Assembly (NCBI RefSeq): GCF_002865645.1
Contig: NW_020194519.1
Coordinates: forward strand, 1,857,542-1,921,541
Source of the DNA: Hyaloscypha bicolor E
Taxonomy: Eukaryota > Ascomycota > Leotiomycetes > Helotiales > Hyaloscyphaceae
Direction of reading: 5' to 3'
Length of the DNA: 64,000 nucleotides
The notes under the pieces are model-generated. The model saw nothing but the letters and a program-made list of their open reading frames with translations, was not told the DNA's origin and made no database searches. Every line of letters begins with the position of its first letter. The first letter of the stretch is position 1. The translations under genes and the position numbers were made by a program. Shown here piece by piece: positions 1 to 12,206 of this stretch.

Positions 1-1
1 A

Positions 2-179
2 AGCAAACAAAATCCAGGGCCTTCTCCAACAGCACGAGGGGGCGCAGACTCGCTGCCCTACAGTGCAGAACACCGGAGTGACAATGGCAATGACGATGAC
101 ACCCACTTGGTACTCGGATTTGAGGTGAGTCAAGCTGCTGGATGGCGTGAATCCAGCCCTCTCCAGCTTTGATCTTTTC
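2..179 (+). CDS. Possible 3' end of an unidentified gene (partial)
   Basis: Frame 2 is open from the window edge and encodes a polar stretch ending in DDDTHLVLGFE. A good donor (GTGAGT) follows at 126. An acceptor at about 167 (CTCTCCAG) would add one Leu codon and then TGA, giving a C-terminus of GFEL. The intron would be only 42 nt, which is short for this genome. The product cannot be recognised from so little sequence; this may be chance. Confidence 0.25.
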
Positions 180-2738
180 TCCAACTTGATCTTGCTTGCC
201 TGTGACACCTCCGTTCCCTCGATACGTGCGCGGACTCACAGCCGCGGCGGTTCAGATTGGACACGGCCCGAGATGGCTGTAGATTCCAGCGGGCACCGAA
301 TCACCACAGAATCAGGTAATATCGCATTCGAAGCTTTCCCCAGGAGTCGCCGTGTGCCAGTAAATCCACCAGCAGCCGCTGCACTAGGGCTAGGCAGACC
401 CCAAATCTTACGAATAAGACTCGCCGCTGGAGGCGACCATCAAGTGTCCAATACAACCATACCTTCAACTTCCATCCCTCGATCAGAGAATTCTCCAGCA
501 TTCCACGTCCAAGTTCGAAGCCAACAAGCAAACGTATTTAGATCTGAGTCATTCCAAATTTGCATGCTGACCTGCATGATATCTGCAAATAACACCAAGG
601 CTCACTGCCTCGTCAGATCAAATGCCGCAGCAGAACAGAAAAAAGTCCGCTTGCGGCGCAACCGTGCCGAACCCAAATCCGGGCTACAGTACCCAACTGC
701 ATGGAAGGCTGCAGTGTGACGCCAGTGAACTCCGGCCCAGTAAGCCTTCTCACCAGTTTCCTCCCAAACTCCAAAACTCAGCACACAAATCCAGCCTGTA
801 TCAAACCTCGTTCCTGCAACCTCCCGCACGATCTCTAACCGCGAATGCAATCTTGCATGGCTCTCGCAATTTCCAGTATCCTGGAGTGTACTGACACAGA
901 TATCATATCGAACATCAGCCCATCTTTCCAGTAAATAATTCTCCCATTGCTTGTTGGAAATTGGCCCCTAGAAGCAGCAGGGAGCGCATCCCTTTCCTTG
1001 TAAGCCAAGACAATGACTTGCATGTGATCGCCAACCTGCATTTTACGCTCAACATATCTGCAGTTCGAGAGCCGCCAGCAACCTAACTGCTTATCGTTGA
1101 ACTGAACCTCCGTGAAACTGATTCTCTCGACTTTTGACTTTTCCAGCAGCGACTTGAAACTTCGGAGGGAAGGCGTTGGCAAGGGGGCCAATCGCAGTCG
1201 AGGCCTCTAAACCCCTTTCTTGATTCGCCACCTCGTTACCCCCTTTTCCAGCTCTCGTCAAGGGTCACAATTGCCACAAGACCATGGCCTCTCAAATCCC
1301 ACTTACATTGACGAAACCCCCTTCCGGATTTCCAGTATCCGCTTTTGCTAGTGGCTATATCACGGAATGGAGCCTCCCACAGCCTTTCTTAATATTGGGT
1401 GCGTTGCGTAATATCCCTTATGTAAAGTGTCTAGGATCTAAGTTGGTTTTATCCTTTTGCAAAGAATAACTCAGTTGAAAGCAGCAGCTTGAGAATATCC
1501 TAATGGGAGTGGGAAGAAATATATGATGAAAATGTAGAGGGTGAGGACCGACCCGACATTTTCGTCACTACCCGTATATTACTCATTCCATTTTATCAAG
1601 CCTTCAACTTGTTTCTTATGGTAGAAGATCTCAACACTGCGTTTGACGATGATTTCAAATACAGTCCTACGTGACTGATGGTATTCTTCTCCACATTCTT
1701 TGGGCTAGGCCGTACGCCTCGCGTCTCGAAAACGTCTGCTTCCTGGGATGATCTTCAAATAGACAAAATAGCCGGAGCACTACACGCCAAGGAATGAGAT
1801 CTCTCTTCCGTCTGCATGTTGTTTAGCACAGAATTCTACCGCTTGGTCTATTTGGCAAAGTCATGGCTGCACAGGTATATGGCACCTCTCGTAGCGTCAA
1901 CTCTTTGCGACAAATTCTTCTTCCCATCACTCCCTAGAAGTGATTCAGGCTAGCTCCTTCGGTCCGGCTTCAGCTCTCGTGCTCTGTGGATAAGACGCCC
2001 TCACTGCTAATATTGCTGATCTCTCCGAGCTTTTCAAAACCTACAACAAAGATTGCGTTGTGGTCTTCAGGACCAGAGGAGTTCTCCCTGCCATCGTGAA
2101 AAAGTCGGCATGTTACTCGAGAAGCTGCAAAGTTATTTGCGTGATAGTGCAGAAAGAATCGGCAATATCTGTAAGTTTCTTACACCAAAGCAAGATACTG
2201 CTGGCCGCCTGTTCAGGTAGGGTCTTTAGCAATGTGTCCTAGCTGATGTTCACTGTTTATCACCGTCACCGCGTGGAAGATCAGAGATCTTCTCGAATAC
2301 AAGTAGATGAAGTCACAAGTCACATCACTCCAAAGATTTCCCAGTGCCATCATGACGCGGAAAGAACTGAAATGCTCAACATATCAAGACCCCTAGATCA
2401 CCCATTTACAGGCCCGGTAGCCATTCCTCTCCTAAATACTTCCTGAACGCCGATGGCTCTCAGCCGATTTCACCAAATGCAGCAGCAACAAAATTGGGGT
2501 CTCCACGCTATGCAGCCATAAAATCATAGATGCTTCTTCGATCCAAAAGGCATATCACAACACAGGGTCTAGACTTCGTCCCCTATATGCAAATGGTTTA
2601 TATAATGCATCATACACAAACACCATACTTCCCAGCAACACCAACAGACTAAGACCGGCTAGTCAGACGACCGTACAGGAAGAGCCTTGATATCTGACCC
2701 AGTCAGCAGTGCACTGGAGGAAATGCTTGAAGGTGAGC
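180..2738. other. Intergenic, no convincing gene
   Basis: Only short ORFs without recognisable domains occur here. Around 1620-2240 some open stretches are broken by stops in all frames, for example one containing DLSELFKTYNKDCVVVF near 2015-2065. This could be an eroded gene relic, but I cannot name a family. It must also hold the 3' flank of the LON/RING gene. Confidence 0.4.
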
Positions 2739-4550
2739 TTACTCTCTCTGTGCCTCGATCTTTGCAATCCATTCCGCGCACATCTTTAGCCGTTCCCGGA
2801 CGTTGCTCGTGGAGAGCAACTTATACTTCTCTGCATCGGCGGTGGGAAGGACGCTCGCGAACCACCAAGGGAAGAGTGCAGGGTCGTTCGGACACTGGCC
2901 GTACACCTGAAATACACGAGTGTGGAGCCAGGGTGCAGATTGTTCCCGCATCCTCGTCACGAAGTCGACTCCTATTTCGAACAGCTCTTGGGTCGACATG
3001 GTGTTGAATTCATATAGCTGGATAGGCTGTTTAAGATCTCGAGCTTGAGTGTGGTGCGGCGGAGCCCCAAAGTCGTCTTGGGCCGAGAAGTTGCGCGCAA
3101 TGGACGGAGTCAATGTTTCTCGAGCCTCCAGTTCTTCCTCGGCAGCAATACTGATGTCGTCTATTCTTTCTACTTTACCAATTGTGTAGTCATCTTTGGT
3201 CCCGTGCTTGACGACCCGGAATCTTGATACACCAACCGTCTCGATGAGGCTCCGGCCGTCGGGCGTGAGGTGCATATTTACTATATGCAGCAATGTTCCG
3301 TATTCGTAGAAGTGCACCCGTCCTAAATTACCTTGAGGTTCCCGTGAAGGGTTGTGTAGCAGCATCCCAAATTTCCGGTCTCCGCTCTCCAAGGTACGTC
3401 TGATCATAAGACGATATCTCGGTTCGAAAATGTGGAGGAAGGTTGGTACCGTTGGAAAAGACAGTGTACACACGAAGAGAGACAAATCCAGATCCGCTTT
3501 TGAACTCTTTTCCAATGTCGCTGCTTCCATTCGCAGATTTAATGCATCAGGACAGAGACCAGCCAGGAGATTGGTAAGGACGACATTTGATGGAGAACTT
3601 CTCGCGTTGACCCCTGGAGGAATTGCGTAAACTCGCCGACATACCGGGCAGAGATTCGAATGGTTGAGAACTTCCTGAAGACAATTTCGACAGAACGTAT
3701 GGCCACATGTCGTAGTATATGGATCCAGAAATAAACTGTAACAGACCTGACAGTCCAGCTCCGACCTTGTGGCTTCCTTGAGTTGCTGAAGCACCACCGT
3801 ATTCAAAATATCAGACTGATCTGCCATAGGTGACGCAGAGGTATAGATGACCTCCGAATCATGGGCCAATTCGCCCATTTCCGCCATCGCGTATGTTGAG
3901 ACTAGCCGTCCACCTGGTAGCACTCGGTCCCGTTTTGCTTCGTCCCGCAGAGAAGGCATACCCGCTATTGACCATTTATCTCTCTCTTCAAGTCTTAACA
4001 AAACTTCAGACGCATCTGCGCTGTTTCTGTATACTTCCACCTCCCTCCTGACCACATCCATAATCTTATTCAGTACCACATCCACACTGCAATCCCCTAT
4101 CGCATGGTCCGCACCACATGTTGTAAATGGACATGTAAACCCTTGTAATCGATTGGGCGTGCCTGGATAAGAAATATTCCGCCGTGGATGTAGCTCTGGG
4201 ATGCATTTCTTGCAAAGGGAATTCCCACAAGGTAGGGTGACTGGATCTCGGAACGGATAAGAGCATTGGGGGCATTGCGCCAGTCTTACGATCCCCCGCG
4301 CGTCGTCAGAGGCATCGAGTGGAACATCCGCCTCGGTGATACTAAGTGTCGAGCTTGAGGTCTTGGAGAGGGGTGATCGGAGCACGAGGGGGGTATTGCT
4401 GAAGGACATCAATGGCGCTTCGACCAGCGCAGTGCCGTCGGACTGTCCCTGATCTAGTTCTGGTTGTAAAAGAGAGTCGGCCCAAAGCCGTGAGGTATTC
4501 GGAGAGGACGCAACTGTCCTTGTAAAATGGCCCGGAGTTTGACAGTTCAA
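2739..4550 (-). CDS. Double-RING and LON substrate-binding domain protein (LONRF-like E3 ligase)
   Basis: Single-exon gene, 603 residues. Two zinc-binding RING-type modules are visible: residues about 93-116 (CPQC...CGNSLCKKC) and a full C3HC4 RING at about 267-304 (CQVC...CGHTFCRNC...CPVC). From about 355 to the end comes a LON N-terminal (La substrate-binding) domain, recognisable from LFVCTLSFPTVPTFLHIFEPRYR and ending in a helical segment with PWW. No AAA or protease domain follows, so this is the RING-LON ubiquitin ligase architecture (mammalian LONRF family, and a common fungal version), not Lon protease. Inferred role: E3 ubiquitin ligase in cytosol or nucleus, with the LON domain binding substrate. 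Residues 1-90 are Ser/Thr-rich and poorly conserved in look, so the true start could be the Met at 48 or an upstream exon. Confidence 0.9.
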   Translation of the reverse strand: MNCQTPGHFTRTVASSPNTSRLWADSLLQPELDQGQSDGTALVEAPLMSFSNTPLVLRSPLSKTSSSTLSITEADVPLDASDDARGIVRLAQCPQCSYPFRDPVTLPCGNSLCKKCIPELHPRRNISYPGTPNRLQGFTCPFTTCGADHAIGDCSVDVVLNKIMDVVRREVEVYRNSADASEVLLRLEERDKWSIAGMPSLRDEAKRDRVLPGGRLVSTYAMAEMGELAHDSEVIYTSASPMADQSDILNTVVLQQLKEATRSELDCQVCYSLFLDPYTTTCGHTFCRNCLQEVLNHSNLCPVCRRVYAIPPGVNARSSPSNVVLTNLLAGLCPDALNLRMEAATLEKSSKADLDLSLFVCTLSFPTVPTFLHIFEPRYRLMIRRTLESGDRKFGMLLHNPSREPQGNLGRVHFYEYGTLLHIVNMHLTPDGRSLIETVGVSRFRVVKHGTKDDYTIGKVERIDDISIAAEEELEARETLTPSIARNFSAQDDFGAPPHHTQARDLKQPIQLYEFNTMSTQELFEIGVDFVTRMREQSAPWLHTRVFQVYGQCPNDPALFPWWFASVLPTADAEKYKLLSTSNVRERLKMCAEWIAKIEAQRE

Positions 4551-6402
4551 TGCGATCTCAGGGAGCGGACAGGAGGTGTTTGATGTCGGAGAGTATCAAT
4601 GAGCCCAGGGTTCGTAACTCCTCGCATTTGTCGTTATCGTAAAGACAGAGGTCGTGTGCGCAAGGAAATGGGGTATATGGAAGAGAAGTAGACAATTACA
4701 AAGAAGTAAAATAATTGAAGGGCATAGAATCGAAGTCGAGGTTCATGAATTAGTTTTCGGAAGAGATAAATGCCGTCATGCGAGAGGGCCTGCTTGGATT
4801 CGCTCAAACCCTTGTCCGGCCAGTGAAGTCTGTCTACGAATCATTGAAACATCAAGCAGTAACCACTCTTCTAGTCTTATATGGAAAGCACACTGCATAC
4901 CATAAACCGGGTTTACATTTTACGCTGGAGCTACTTTAAACATTCAGTCTGCCCAAGTTGTAGCACAAGACATCCCATCTCCCACCTGAACGCGGCAGCC
5001 GACTTCGAAATCGCAACGCCCCCAGCACAATCCGTGAGCGAGTCTGAAAAGTCATGCAGGGTTCTGTGAGCACTCGATTTCGTAATCAAGCCCCCTCTCA
5101 TAAAATGCCTCCTTGCGACTCGTGCATTCATTCCGTGAGACGTGAGACCTCACGCCCAACCCGTCTTTGAACAAAATCAGCAGCGGAGAGCTCGGGCGAT
5201 TCAATGGTCTTGTTCACGATCTCAAGCCGATCGACGACCTGCCCCTCATCGACGCCTTCCCTCTTTCGGCCAGTATATGCTACGCTTCCCACCACAGGCT
5301 CCTTAGTACCAGTTCCGGGCCGTTGAAGAGAAGATCTGGAGAAGTCCAGTCACAGATTGGTATTCCGCTGGGGTGTGAGGCTTGCCTCTTCCTATTTTCT
5401 TCTCCTTTCTTTGAAAGGAAAGGACTCTAGTTCCTTTCACTTGGCCAGGTGCACTACCGGTATACTCAAACAACAAAATCTATCTCCTAACATCTCACAG
5501 CTTCATTCAATCTACATTATACAGCCACCCGCACATAATCGGCCTTTGATGCCTGCTCTCGTATATCTCGGGCTCGCTTCAAAAAATGAAAGCGTCATGA
5601 TACTTGGCCCCTCCGAAAATATCCGATCCCATTGTTAAAATTGATCTCCTTGGCAGTCTGAATGTGCCTCCTTGATATTTGGAAGGATTATGAATCGATA
5701 TTTTGACACCGGATGATCCGACGACCGTCAAGTCCACCTCTTGATCCTGCTAGTTTAACAGGCAGGGAAAATGCCAGACTCAGGCTGTAACGGTATAAGC
5801 AGGTCTCTAATCTCCAAACGCGAGGTTCACTTGAGCCTTCCATATCAGATCGGTGATATGACTACTGGGCAGAAGGTTCACTACGGTGAATGAATTTGCC
5901 ACCTGAAGTTCGGTACCGGAATCATGTCACACAAGACTGGATAGATTGAACACGGAAAGTGTAGGACGGAATAAGCTGAAGAATATATCGGTTGTTCGAG
6001 AGCTACGATTTTGAAGTATTCAAGAGTCACACCATCAAATATTCATTTCATAAATTTTATTCGTCTGTCTGTGCTGCCTACACTGATTTTGTTGGCACTC
6101 TCGATATTCCATGCAATATGATGCAATGTGAATGAACTATGACTGCCGGCTCAGTGATGCGTGTAAAGCCACGCAGTGTGAAAGAGTATCACTGCCTCTC
6201 AGTGATATGAGTAAAGTGAACGGAAAGGAAATATGCTAATGTCCCCAGCGCCCAAACAAGGAGAGAGATATGAACTCTCCCAAGAAAAGTGTGCTGACGG
6301 CGCCGCCAGAGCAGATGCTAGGAACGCCAGGGATCCCCCCCCCCCCGCACCCTCCAAAAATTCCCCGAAGAGAGAACTGCCAAGCTCAAGGTACACGCAA
6401 TC
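4551..6402. other. Intergenic 1.85 kb, nothing convincing
   Basis: It holds the promoter of the LON/RING gene and the 3' flank of the 2EXR gene. No ORF over 100 codons. A 12-base C run lies at about 6335-6346. No RNA gene seen. Confidence 0.5.
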
Positions 6403-8293
6403 TCAACGATGACCTTTACTCGGCTTGGGCTTCTTAACCTTCAATGCCTGCTTGTCTGCCTTCTCGGCCTTGGCGGCTTCACGGGCCACTCGAGCAGCCT
6501 CTTCAGCTTCCTTCTTCTCAGCAACAGCCAGAGCTTTAATCGTCGCCTCGAGGCGCTTCTCGGTCTGTACCTTGGTCTTCCCCTCTGAGCCAGGTTCAAA
6601 TTCGCGCAGTCTCCACACGTCAAGAACAACTAAACACCAGAATCTCGCGTTAGTAGCTTGGAAAGCATGATGTAGGGTTGGAACATTGTGTCTTTGAAGT
6701 AGGTTGCTCTCAGGATAGATCTAGGGAGTAGTCGCCTCACAACACAAGCAGGAGGTGATCTGAGAATATGGGAACTTACGTTGTGCTCCGTACGCCTTGA
6801 GGTTCTTCTCGTAGAAGTCATTGATACGATGGCGGCAATTGGGTGAGTTTAGGACGGTGACATCTTCCCAGAACTTCTCTCCTTTGCCTTCTTGGACACA
6901 GAATCTCTCCCAAGTATTTCCACTGTACGAAGGACCACCCTTGACGAGGAACTCGACACTTTGGATGCCCTCTAAAACAGCTTCTCTTGACTGTTCTATA
7001 GCGGTGATGACCCAGGCCAGATCACCATTGAGATCATATTTGGGAGAATCTCTGGGTGGGATCGTCCCGTCAGCAGTCATGTTGTCAACATTGCGAACTT
7101 GCTGTCGAGTACGACTGGAAACTTGTCCGGGCTTTTTATCCTTGCTCAATCTTCCTTCTCCATGAACATCAAGCTTGGCCACGAGCTGCGCCTGCCTGAA
7201 CTTGGTGAGATTGTACGTCTTAGACCGGCTCATTGCCATGCGCTCTTTGAGGAGAGGCTCGAGTTGCTTGCACAACCTCTCCGTTTGCTCCTTTTCACGT
7301 TCCCAGCCAGCCCCAGACAAGTGATCCTCAAGACTCACAGTGAGTTTCTTCAGGCCCTGCACGGCAACGAGACACTCTTTGAAACCTGGTAATCCAGGGC
7401 CACCAGAAAGCGGAACACCCCAGATACGGTTCAATTTTAGGTCCAGCGACTGCAGGCCCAGACATGCGGTAATCAAGGTAAAATACTGGGCGCCAGCGAC
7501 TTTGGACGAGTACACCCATGGAACCTTGATGTTTCGGATGGCATTACGACGTGGCTCAGTGATTGCGACCAGGTAGGTTAACGCTGCTGGTTGGTTTCGA
7601 TAGCCAGAGTATCCGAAATGGAATTCATTGACCGTGTAGAAGAGCTTATGTTCGTTAGCTATCTCAAGAATATAGAAGTAAAGCGGGAAAGATACGAACA
7701 TGGGTGGTCGCAACGTCATCATAGATAGAACGGCAGACTTTTGCGAGTTGAACAGCCGTCAACTGGGGAACGGCGCCGACTTCAATGGCGTGAGTCTTCT
7801 TGTTAATCTGATCCTCGGACCAGATGAATTTGTTCGAATGCTCACGGATCTGCTGTGGTTCAATGGGCGCCTCGACGGTGACAGCAAGGCTCCAGATACG
7901 TTGCTTGACCTCGTTCGGGAGCTTCAACAGTCCGCTCTCGCTGTTGTCCTGGTTGGGTTCAGTACAGGGTACTCAGCCATACACAATGATGCCAGTACGG
8001 TTTGGCTGAGGATATATAAGCGGGTCACTTACATGGACAATGAAGATGCTTGCTTGGGCAGGTTTATCTATGTTGGTAACGCTCGCAACGGTGTTTGTAG
8101 TAGGGGGAGGAAAGCTCTCGATGGCAGCGGCAGCGGCAGCTGAAGTTGAGCTGACGACGGAACCCATGGCCTTATGATGAACAACGTCAGCTTTCGATCT
8201 CTGTTGCAAAGGAGAGGAGGTGCTTACCGAAAAGTCAGATGAGGTCGTCGTTGCCTTGCTGGCACGGGATCGCTTTGCCTTCTTGTTCGTCAT
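6403..8293 (-). CDS. 2EXR-domain protein with basic C-terminal tail
   Basis: Five exons give 514 residues: 8293-8228, 8170-8033, 7948-7700, 7644-6780, 6629-6403; all phases agree. The start begins MTNKKAKRSRASK. An Ala/Thr-rich stretch precedes the 2EXR motif (KLPNEVKQRIWSLAV), a fungal module related to F-box-like N-termini, followed by the usual 'VCRSIYDDV' helix and a long less conserved body. The last exon is Lys/Ala/Glu-rich, a likely coiled coil or nucleic-acid-binding tail ending KKPKPSKGHR. The 2EXR family is widespread in Pezizomycotina and functionally undefined. Odd: introns 1 and 3 end in AAG, and intron 3 (7699-7645) begins GTTCGT; both are needed to keep the frame. Confidence 0.75.
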
Positions 8294-10072
8294 CGTGACT
8301 GCCAGAACGGAAGGCCTTGTATCAGCGTCAATTGCAACGTAACTCAACAGCCGGGAAGCCTCTGGATATTCGAGGATTCGAGGGACATCCATAAAGGGAA
8401 GATTACTTGCTTACCTTCGTTGTGGTCTTGGAAGGTGAAGGGGTCGTTGAGGTTATTGTAGGAAAGATCGAAAGCCAGGCTGAGCGGTTTATCAATAGGC
8501 GATGGAGGAAGGCGCGAGGGAACCAAGTATAAAGCAGCAATAAAATTTAAAGATGCGATCTGCTTCGCCTTTACAAACTAAGTTTATGGAACAATGATTT
8601 TGTTCTTCTTCTGCAGCTTCTAGCCTTGCCTCCGCCAGGAGTGAACAACAGAATAATTGAGGGTAGGCGACTCGCTGACTTTGCATTTCCTCTGAACCTC
8701 TATTAATATTACCGTGAGACTTGGAAGACAAAAGACTTAAGCTTGTTCAATGGTTTTGATGCGACCCCAACCCGGTTCAAACTGGAGTAAGAGATTGAAC
8801 CGTTGAGGGTGGCTTCTGCCCATAAGCCAAGACTCCAGATCCGACTCGAAAGCTCAAGATGTAGGTTCGTAATCGAGATAGTCAGGTCTAGAAGTCTCAA
8901 GAAGTGGTCAGGCAAAGAATAACCATTTCTTGAGGCTCCATCACTTCATCCTTATTCGGAGAGCGCATAAAGTGAGGTTCGACGATAGAAAACTGTAAAA
9001 GACGCGATAGAATTGACCGGGACAATTGACATTAAATTGTCAAAGCCGACCTACCTTCTGCTCCTCAGCAGCTTCTTATATCCCTTTTCTATGACTTGTC
9101 CGTCCCCTCCACCGGGTCCATTCGGCTTGGCCTTCATTTCATCCATCCGATCATATGCCATTTCTTCCAGAGTGTGGCCTTTTCATCTTATTCCATGGCT
9201 ATACTTAGGTAGCTCCTGCAGTTTCTCTCCGTATTGCAGCTCCTCCGAGAAGCTGGCACAGCGTTCTGTGCTGGTGAGGGGCCTTTGTTTTCTGATGATA
9301 GTGTTTGTTGCAGACTGAGGCCACTGCGAAGCTTTCCCCATCAGCAGGCTGAGAGTCGCAAATTCCATGCTCGGAAACGCATCCCAACAGTTGAGAAGTA
9401 TGTCTTCGGTCAAGAAGTTTGTTTGACGGGGATCTGTTCTCATAAAGGAGGGTTGGGGTCCGCTACGGAGCACGACAGCGGCCAATGGCGTCCTGGTTCT
9501 TGCCAAACTTTGAATCCCGAGAATCCTCCTCACCTGAGCAATCTTCCTGGGGATCACATCACAGTATCCCAGCGGTCTGCTTGATTATCACAATTGAAAA
9601 CTCTTCTTCAGACAGAGTACAAGCAGCGAAGTCTGTCATCGCCATGTGTCATGCCTAGACCTTCTCCGCGAATAGCAAAACTACCTGAATCTTCACCTCG
9701 CCATTCCCGGGCGAGGATCGGATCTCAGCGCGGCGCAAATATGTGGCATTTTCGGAGCAACGAAGTTCGAAAAGCTTATCAGCACAAGATAGAGAGCTTC
9801 TCCTCATCTCCTGCCCCTCTATTGGCAGCAATTTCCCCGCCGGCCGCTTATCAGCTCTGCGCGCATTCCCATCCCATTGCCACGGCCCACGACGCTGGCA
9901 AAGAGCTCCGGTGGAGTAGTTGACACACCTTGATAGCACAGCATATCGGAGATCTCAAAAAACATGCCGATTATTTGTTCAAGTGAACGCGTATTTATAC
10001 TTCGCGTCATGCCTCTCTTATTCTTCCCTGTTCGACATATCATTACTTTCCGTAGAACCGTACCCATTCACA
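8294..10072. other. Intergenic 1.8 kb between divergent genes
   Basis: This separates the 2EXR gene (-) from the PuuE-like gene (+) and must contain both promoters. A 124-codon open frame at 9183-9557 (-) has no recognisable domain and no support, so I do not call it. Nothing else seen. Confidence 0.5.
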
Positions 10073-11262
10073 ATGTCTACACCTTACGAACTTCCGTCAG
10101 ATACCTCCAACATCAAGCCCTTCGAGTGGGATGACAAGTATGACTTCCCTCGAGACCTTGTTGGCTATGGAGAGAACTCATTCAATCCTCAGTGGCCTGG
10201 AGGAGCAAAGATTGCAGTCTCTTTTGTCATTAACTACGAAGAAGTATGTGCAATCCTCGAGAGCCCCGAACGTATTTTGACAACGGTTTAGGGCGCTGAA
10301 CACACAGTCTTGAATGGTGACTTGCACTCAGAGACTCATCTCTGGGAAGCTCCTGGCGGGACCCCAAAGATCCAAGAGCGAGCTGTCAACATCGAATCCG
10401 AGTATGATTATGGATCCAGGTCTGGCGTCTGGCGCTTATTTCGTCTCTTCAATAAGCATAACTTCAAATACACTCTCTACGCTGTTGGAAAAGCCATTGA
10501 GGACAACCCTGCTGTTGGGATTTCTTCGGTGAAAAATGGCCATGACGTTGCCTCTCATGCCTACCGATGGATCGACTATGCGGACATGTCCCCCGAGAAA
10601 GAGAAGGCGTACATCAAGAAAGAAATCGAGACAATTGCCAAGATATGTGGTTCGCCTCCAAAGGGCTGGTACTACGGACGGTTATCGAGCAGGTCTCAAG
10701 CTCTGGTTTGGGAAGTTTACAAAGAGATGGGCGTACCTCTTCTTTGGGACTCGGACTCATACGCGGATGATCTTCCGTACTGGGTAGATGTGCCAGCGGA
10801 GAAGGACGAGAAGAAACCAATGGGGATGCTTATGATTCCTTATTCATACGGTATGTCGAGTTGTTCATAGGACATTATTTCCAGAACTAACAAATTGCAG
10901 ATTGTAATGACTACAAATTCAACGTCCCCACCGGATTCGGGTCTCCAACACACTTCTACGACCATGTCAAAGGCGCTTTTGACACTCTCTACGAAGAAGG
11001 CGAGGAAGGATCCCCAAAGATGATGACCATCGCTCTTCACTGCCGGTGCATTGGCAAGCCGGGACGGTTCCAAGCTCTAAAGAAGATTGTCGATTACATC
11101 GCAAGCAAGGAGGGGGTTTGGGTAGCTACGAGAACGCAGATTGCTGAACATTTCAGAGAGAAATTCCCGTATGAGAAGGGATACCTTGCACCAGGCGTCA
11201 AGAGGGCGCAGGCGCCTAACACTCTTAATGCTTGGCCGGCACACCAAGATGTACCGGTTTGA
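10073..11262 (+). CDS. PuuE-like polysaccharide deacetylase / allantoinase family protein
   Basis: Three exons (10073-10243, 10292-10850, 10901-11262) give 363 residues. The protein follows bacterial PuuE allantoinase along its length: N-terminal DFPRDLVGYGENSFNPQWPG, then NYEEGAEHTVLNGD, the NodB-fold metal region (GHDVASHAYRWIDY), LLWDSDSYADDLPYWVDVP and LHCRCIGKPGRFQAL. PuuE is a cofactor-free allantoinase of the carbohydrate esterase 4 superfamily; related fungal proteins are usually only called polysaccharide deacetylases. No signal peptide, so it is predicted intracellular, which fits purine/ureide catabolism better than cell-wall chitin. Substitutions relative to the bacterial enzyme (ASHAYRW in place of SHGxxW; YGRLSSRSQ near GWY) leave the substrate open. 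It converges with the zinc deaminase gene, 80 bp apart. Confidence 0.85.
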
Positions 11263-11342
11263 GTTTGTTTCTGTATCTTAATTGTCGGTCTAAAAGAATT
11301 TGTCCAATGATTAATTTTCATGACCCCTTTCATAGTTCTCGT

Positions 11343-12206
11343 TCACAATTCCCAACCAACAGCTTCCTCGACCTCCGTACAGCTTTTCCCATCTCCAGTC
11401 CGAGTACAGCCTTCAGGGCAAGAAGATTGAGGGTTAAATTGCCACGAGAAAAACGGATCTGTCTCATTTGCCAGCACATTTCTTATCAGCCTCGTTATGC
11501 TCGGCAACTTTGTCGATTCTTCAAACACTTCATCTGAATATATGGAGATCTGACCCCACCCCTTTTCTACCAATGTCTCAATACTCGTGCCAAATATGCA
11601 TTCTGCGAAACCGGACCATCGAATTGCCGACGCACACTGGGCAAATGATCAGCCGAAGCAGAGGGAGAAACAGAATGAGGAAGTAAGGCTACCATAGGGC
11701 ACGGTTCGGCATTAGTATAAAGACTCAACTTCGAGAACGCTTTCAATGATTCCGAAGTCGACAATCTATAGTCACCATCTGGGTCCGTAAGAATTTCCGA
11801 ACAATTGTTTATTGCAGAAATCTCTCCTGCAATTTCCCACCTTCATCAGTGACCTGCGCACTACTACTTCTGTTGGATTGTAGGAATTACCATGTAGAGT
11901 TGGATTTCCCTTCTGCATATTCTGGTTGACACTCATGCACACAAGTTTCCCCCTCGGATCAGAACTTGTATCAGTATGGTTCACCACTACGCTTCCGAAA
12001 GCGCCAAATGGACACGGTGATGCCAGCTCTGCCAAAGCTGTGTTTGCTCTCCGCATCCAGTACACTCGAATATCGTACGGGATTGTATCAGGTGCAAGTG
12101 ATTGCTGAGAGGATTGCACCCGGTGGCTGTGTCTCTGGTTATGGCCATCGGTGAGGTGTATCAGTGCTAGGAGGAGAAGGCTGACAATTGAGAGTGGGTA
12201 GAGCAT
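11343..12206 (-). CDS. Secreted cytidine/deoxycytidylate-deaminase-fold zinc enzyme
   Basis: Three exons (12206-11891, 11826-11693, 11636-11343) give 247 residues. Residues 1-21 (MLYPLSIVSLLLLALIHLTDG) form a clear signal peptide. The mature part carries the deaminase zinc signature split across the introns: HGE in exon 1/2 (LHG|EISAINNC) and PCPM|C at the exon 2/3 junction (AEPCPMCASAIRW), i.e. HxE plus PCxxC. Downstream FGTSIETLVEKGWGQI matches the CMP/dCMP-type, guanine-deaminase-like branch. Family knowledge: it deaminates a base, nucleoside or tRNA adenosine; this cannot be narrowed down here. The C-terminal tail has several cysteines (SSCPEGCTRTGDGKSC), as expected for an exported protein. 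Without splicing the signature is hidden and the gene looks truncated. Confidence 0.85.

Noticed and set aside
1620..2240. Stretches that looked like an eroded gene
   Set aside because: Stops in every frame and no family I could name; recorded only as possible relic.
9183..9557. 124-codon minus-strand open frame
   Set aside because: No recognisable domain, no start context, and it lies in a shared upstream region; a chance ORF is more likely.
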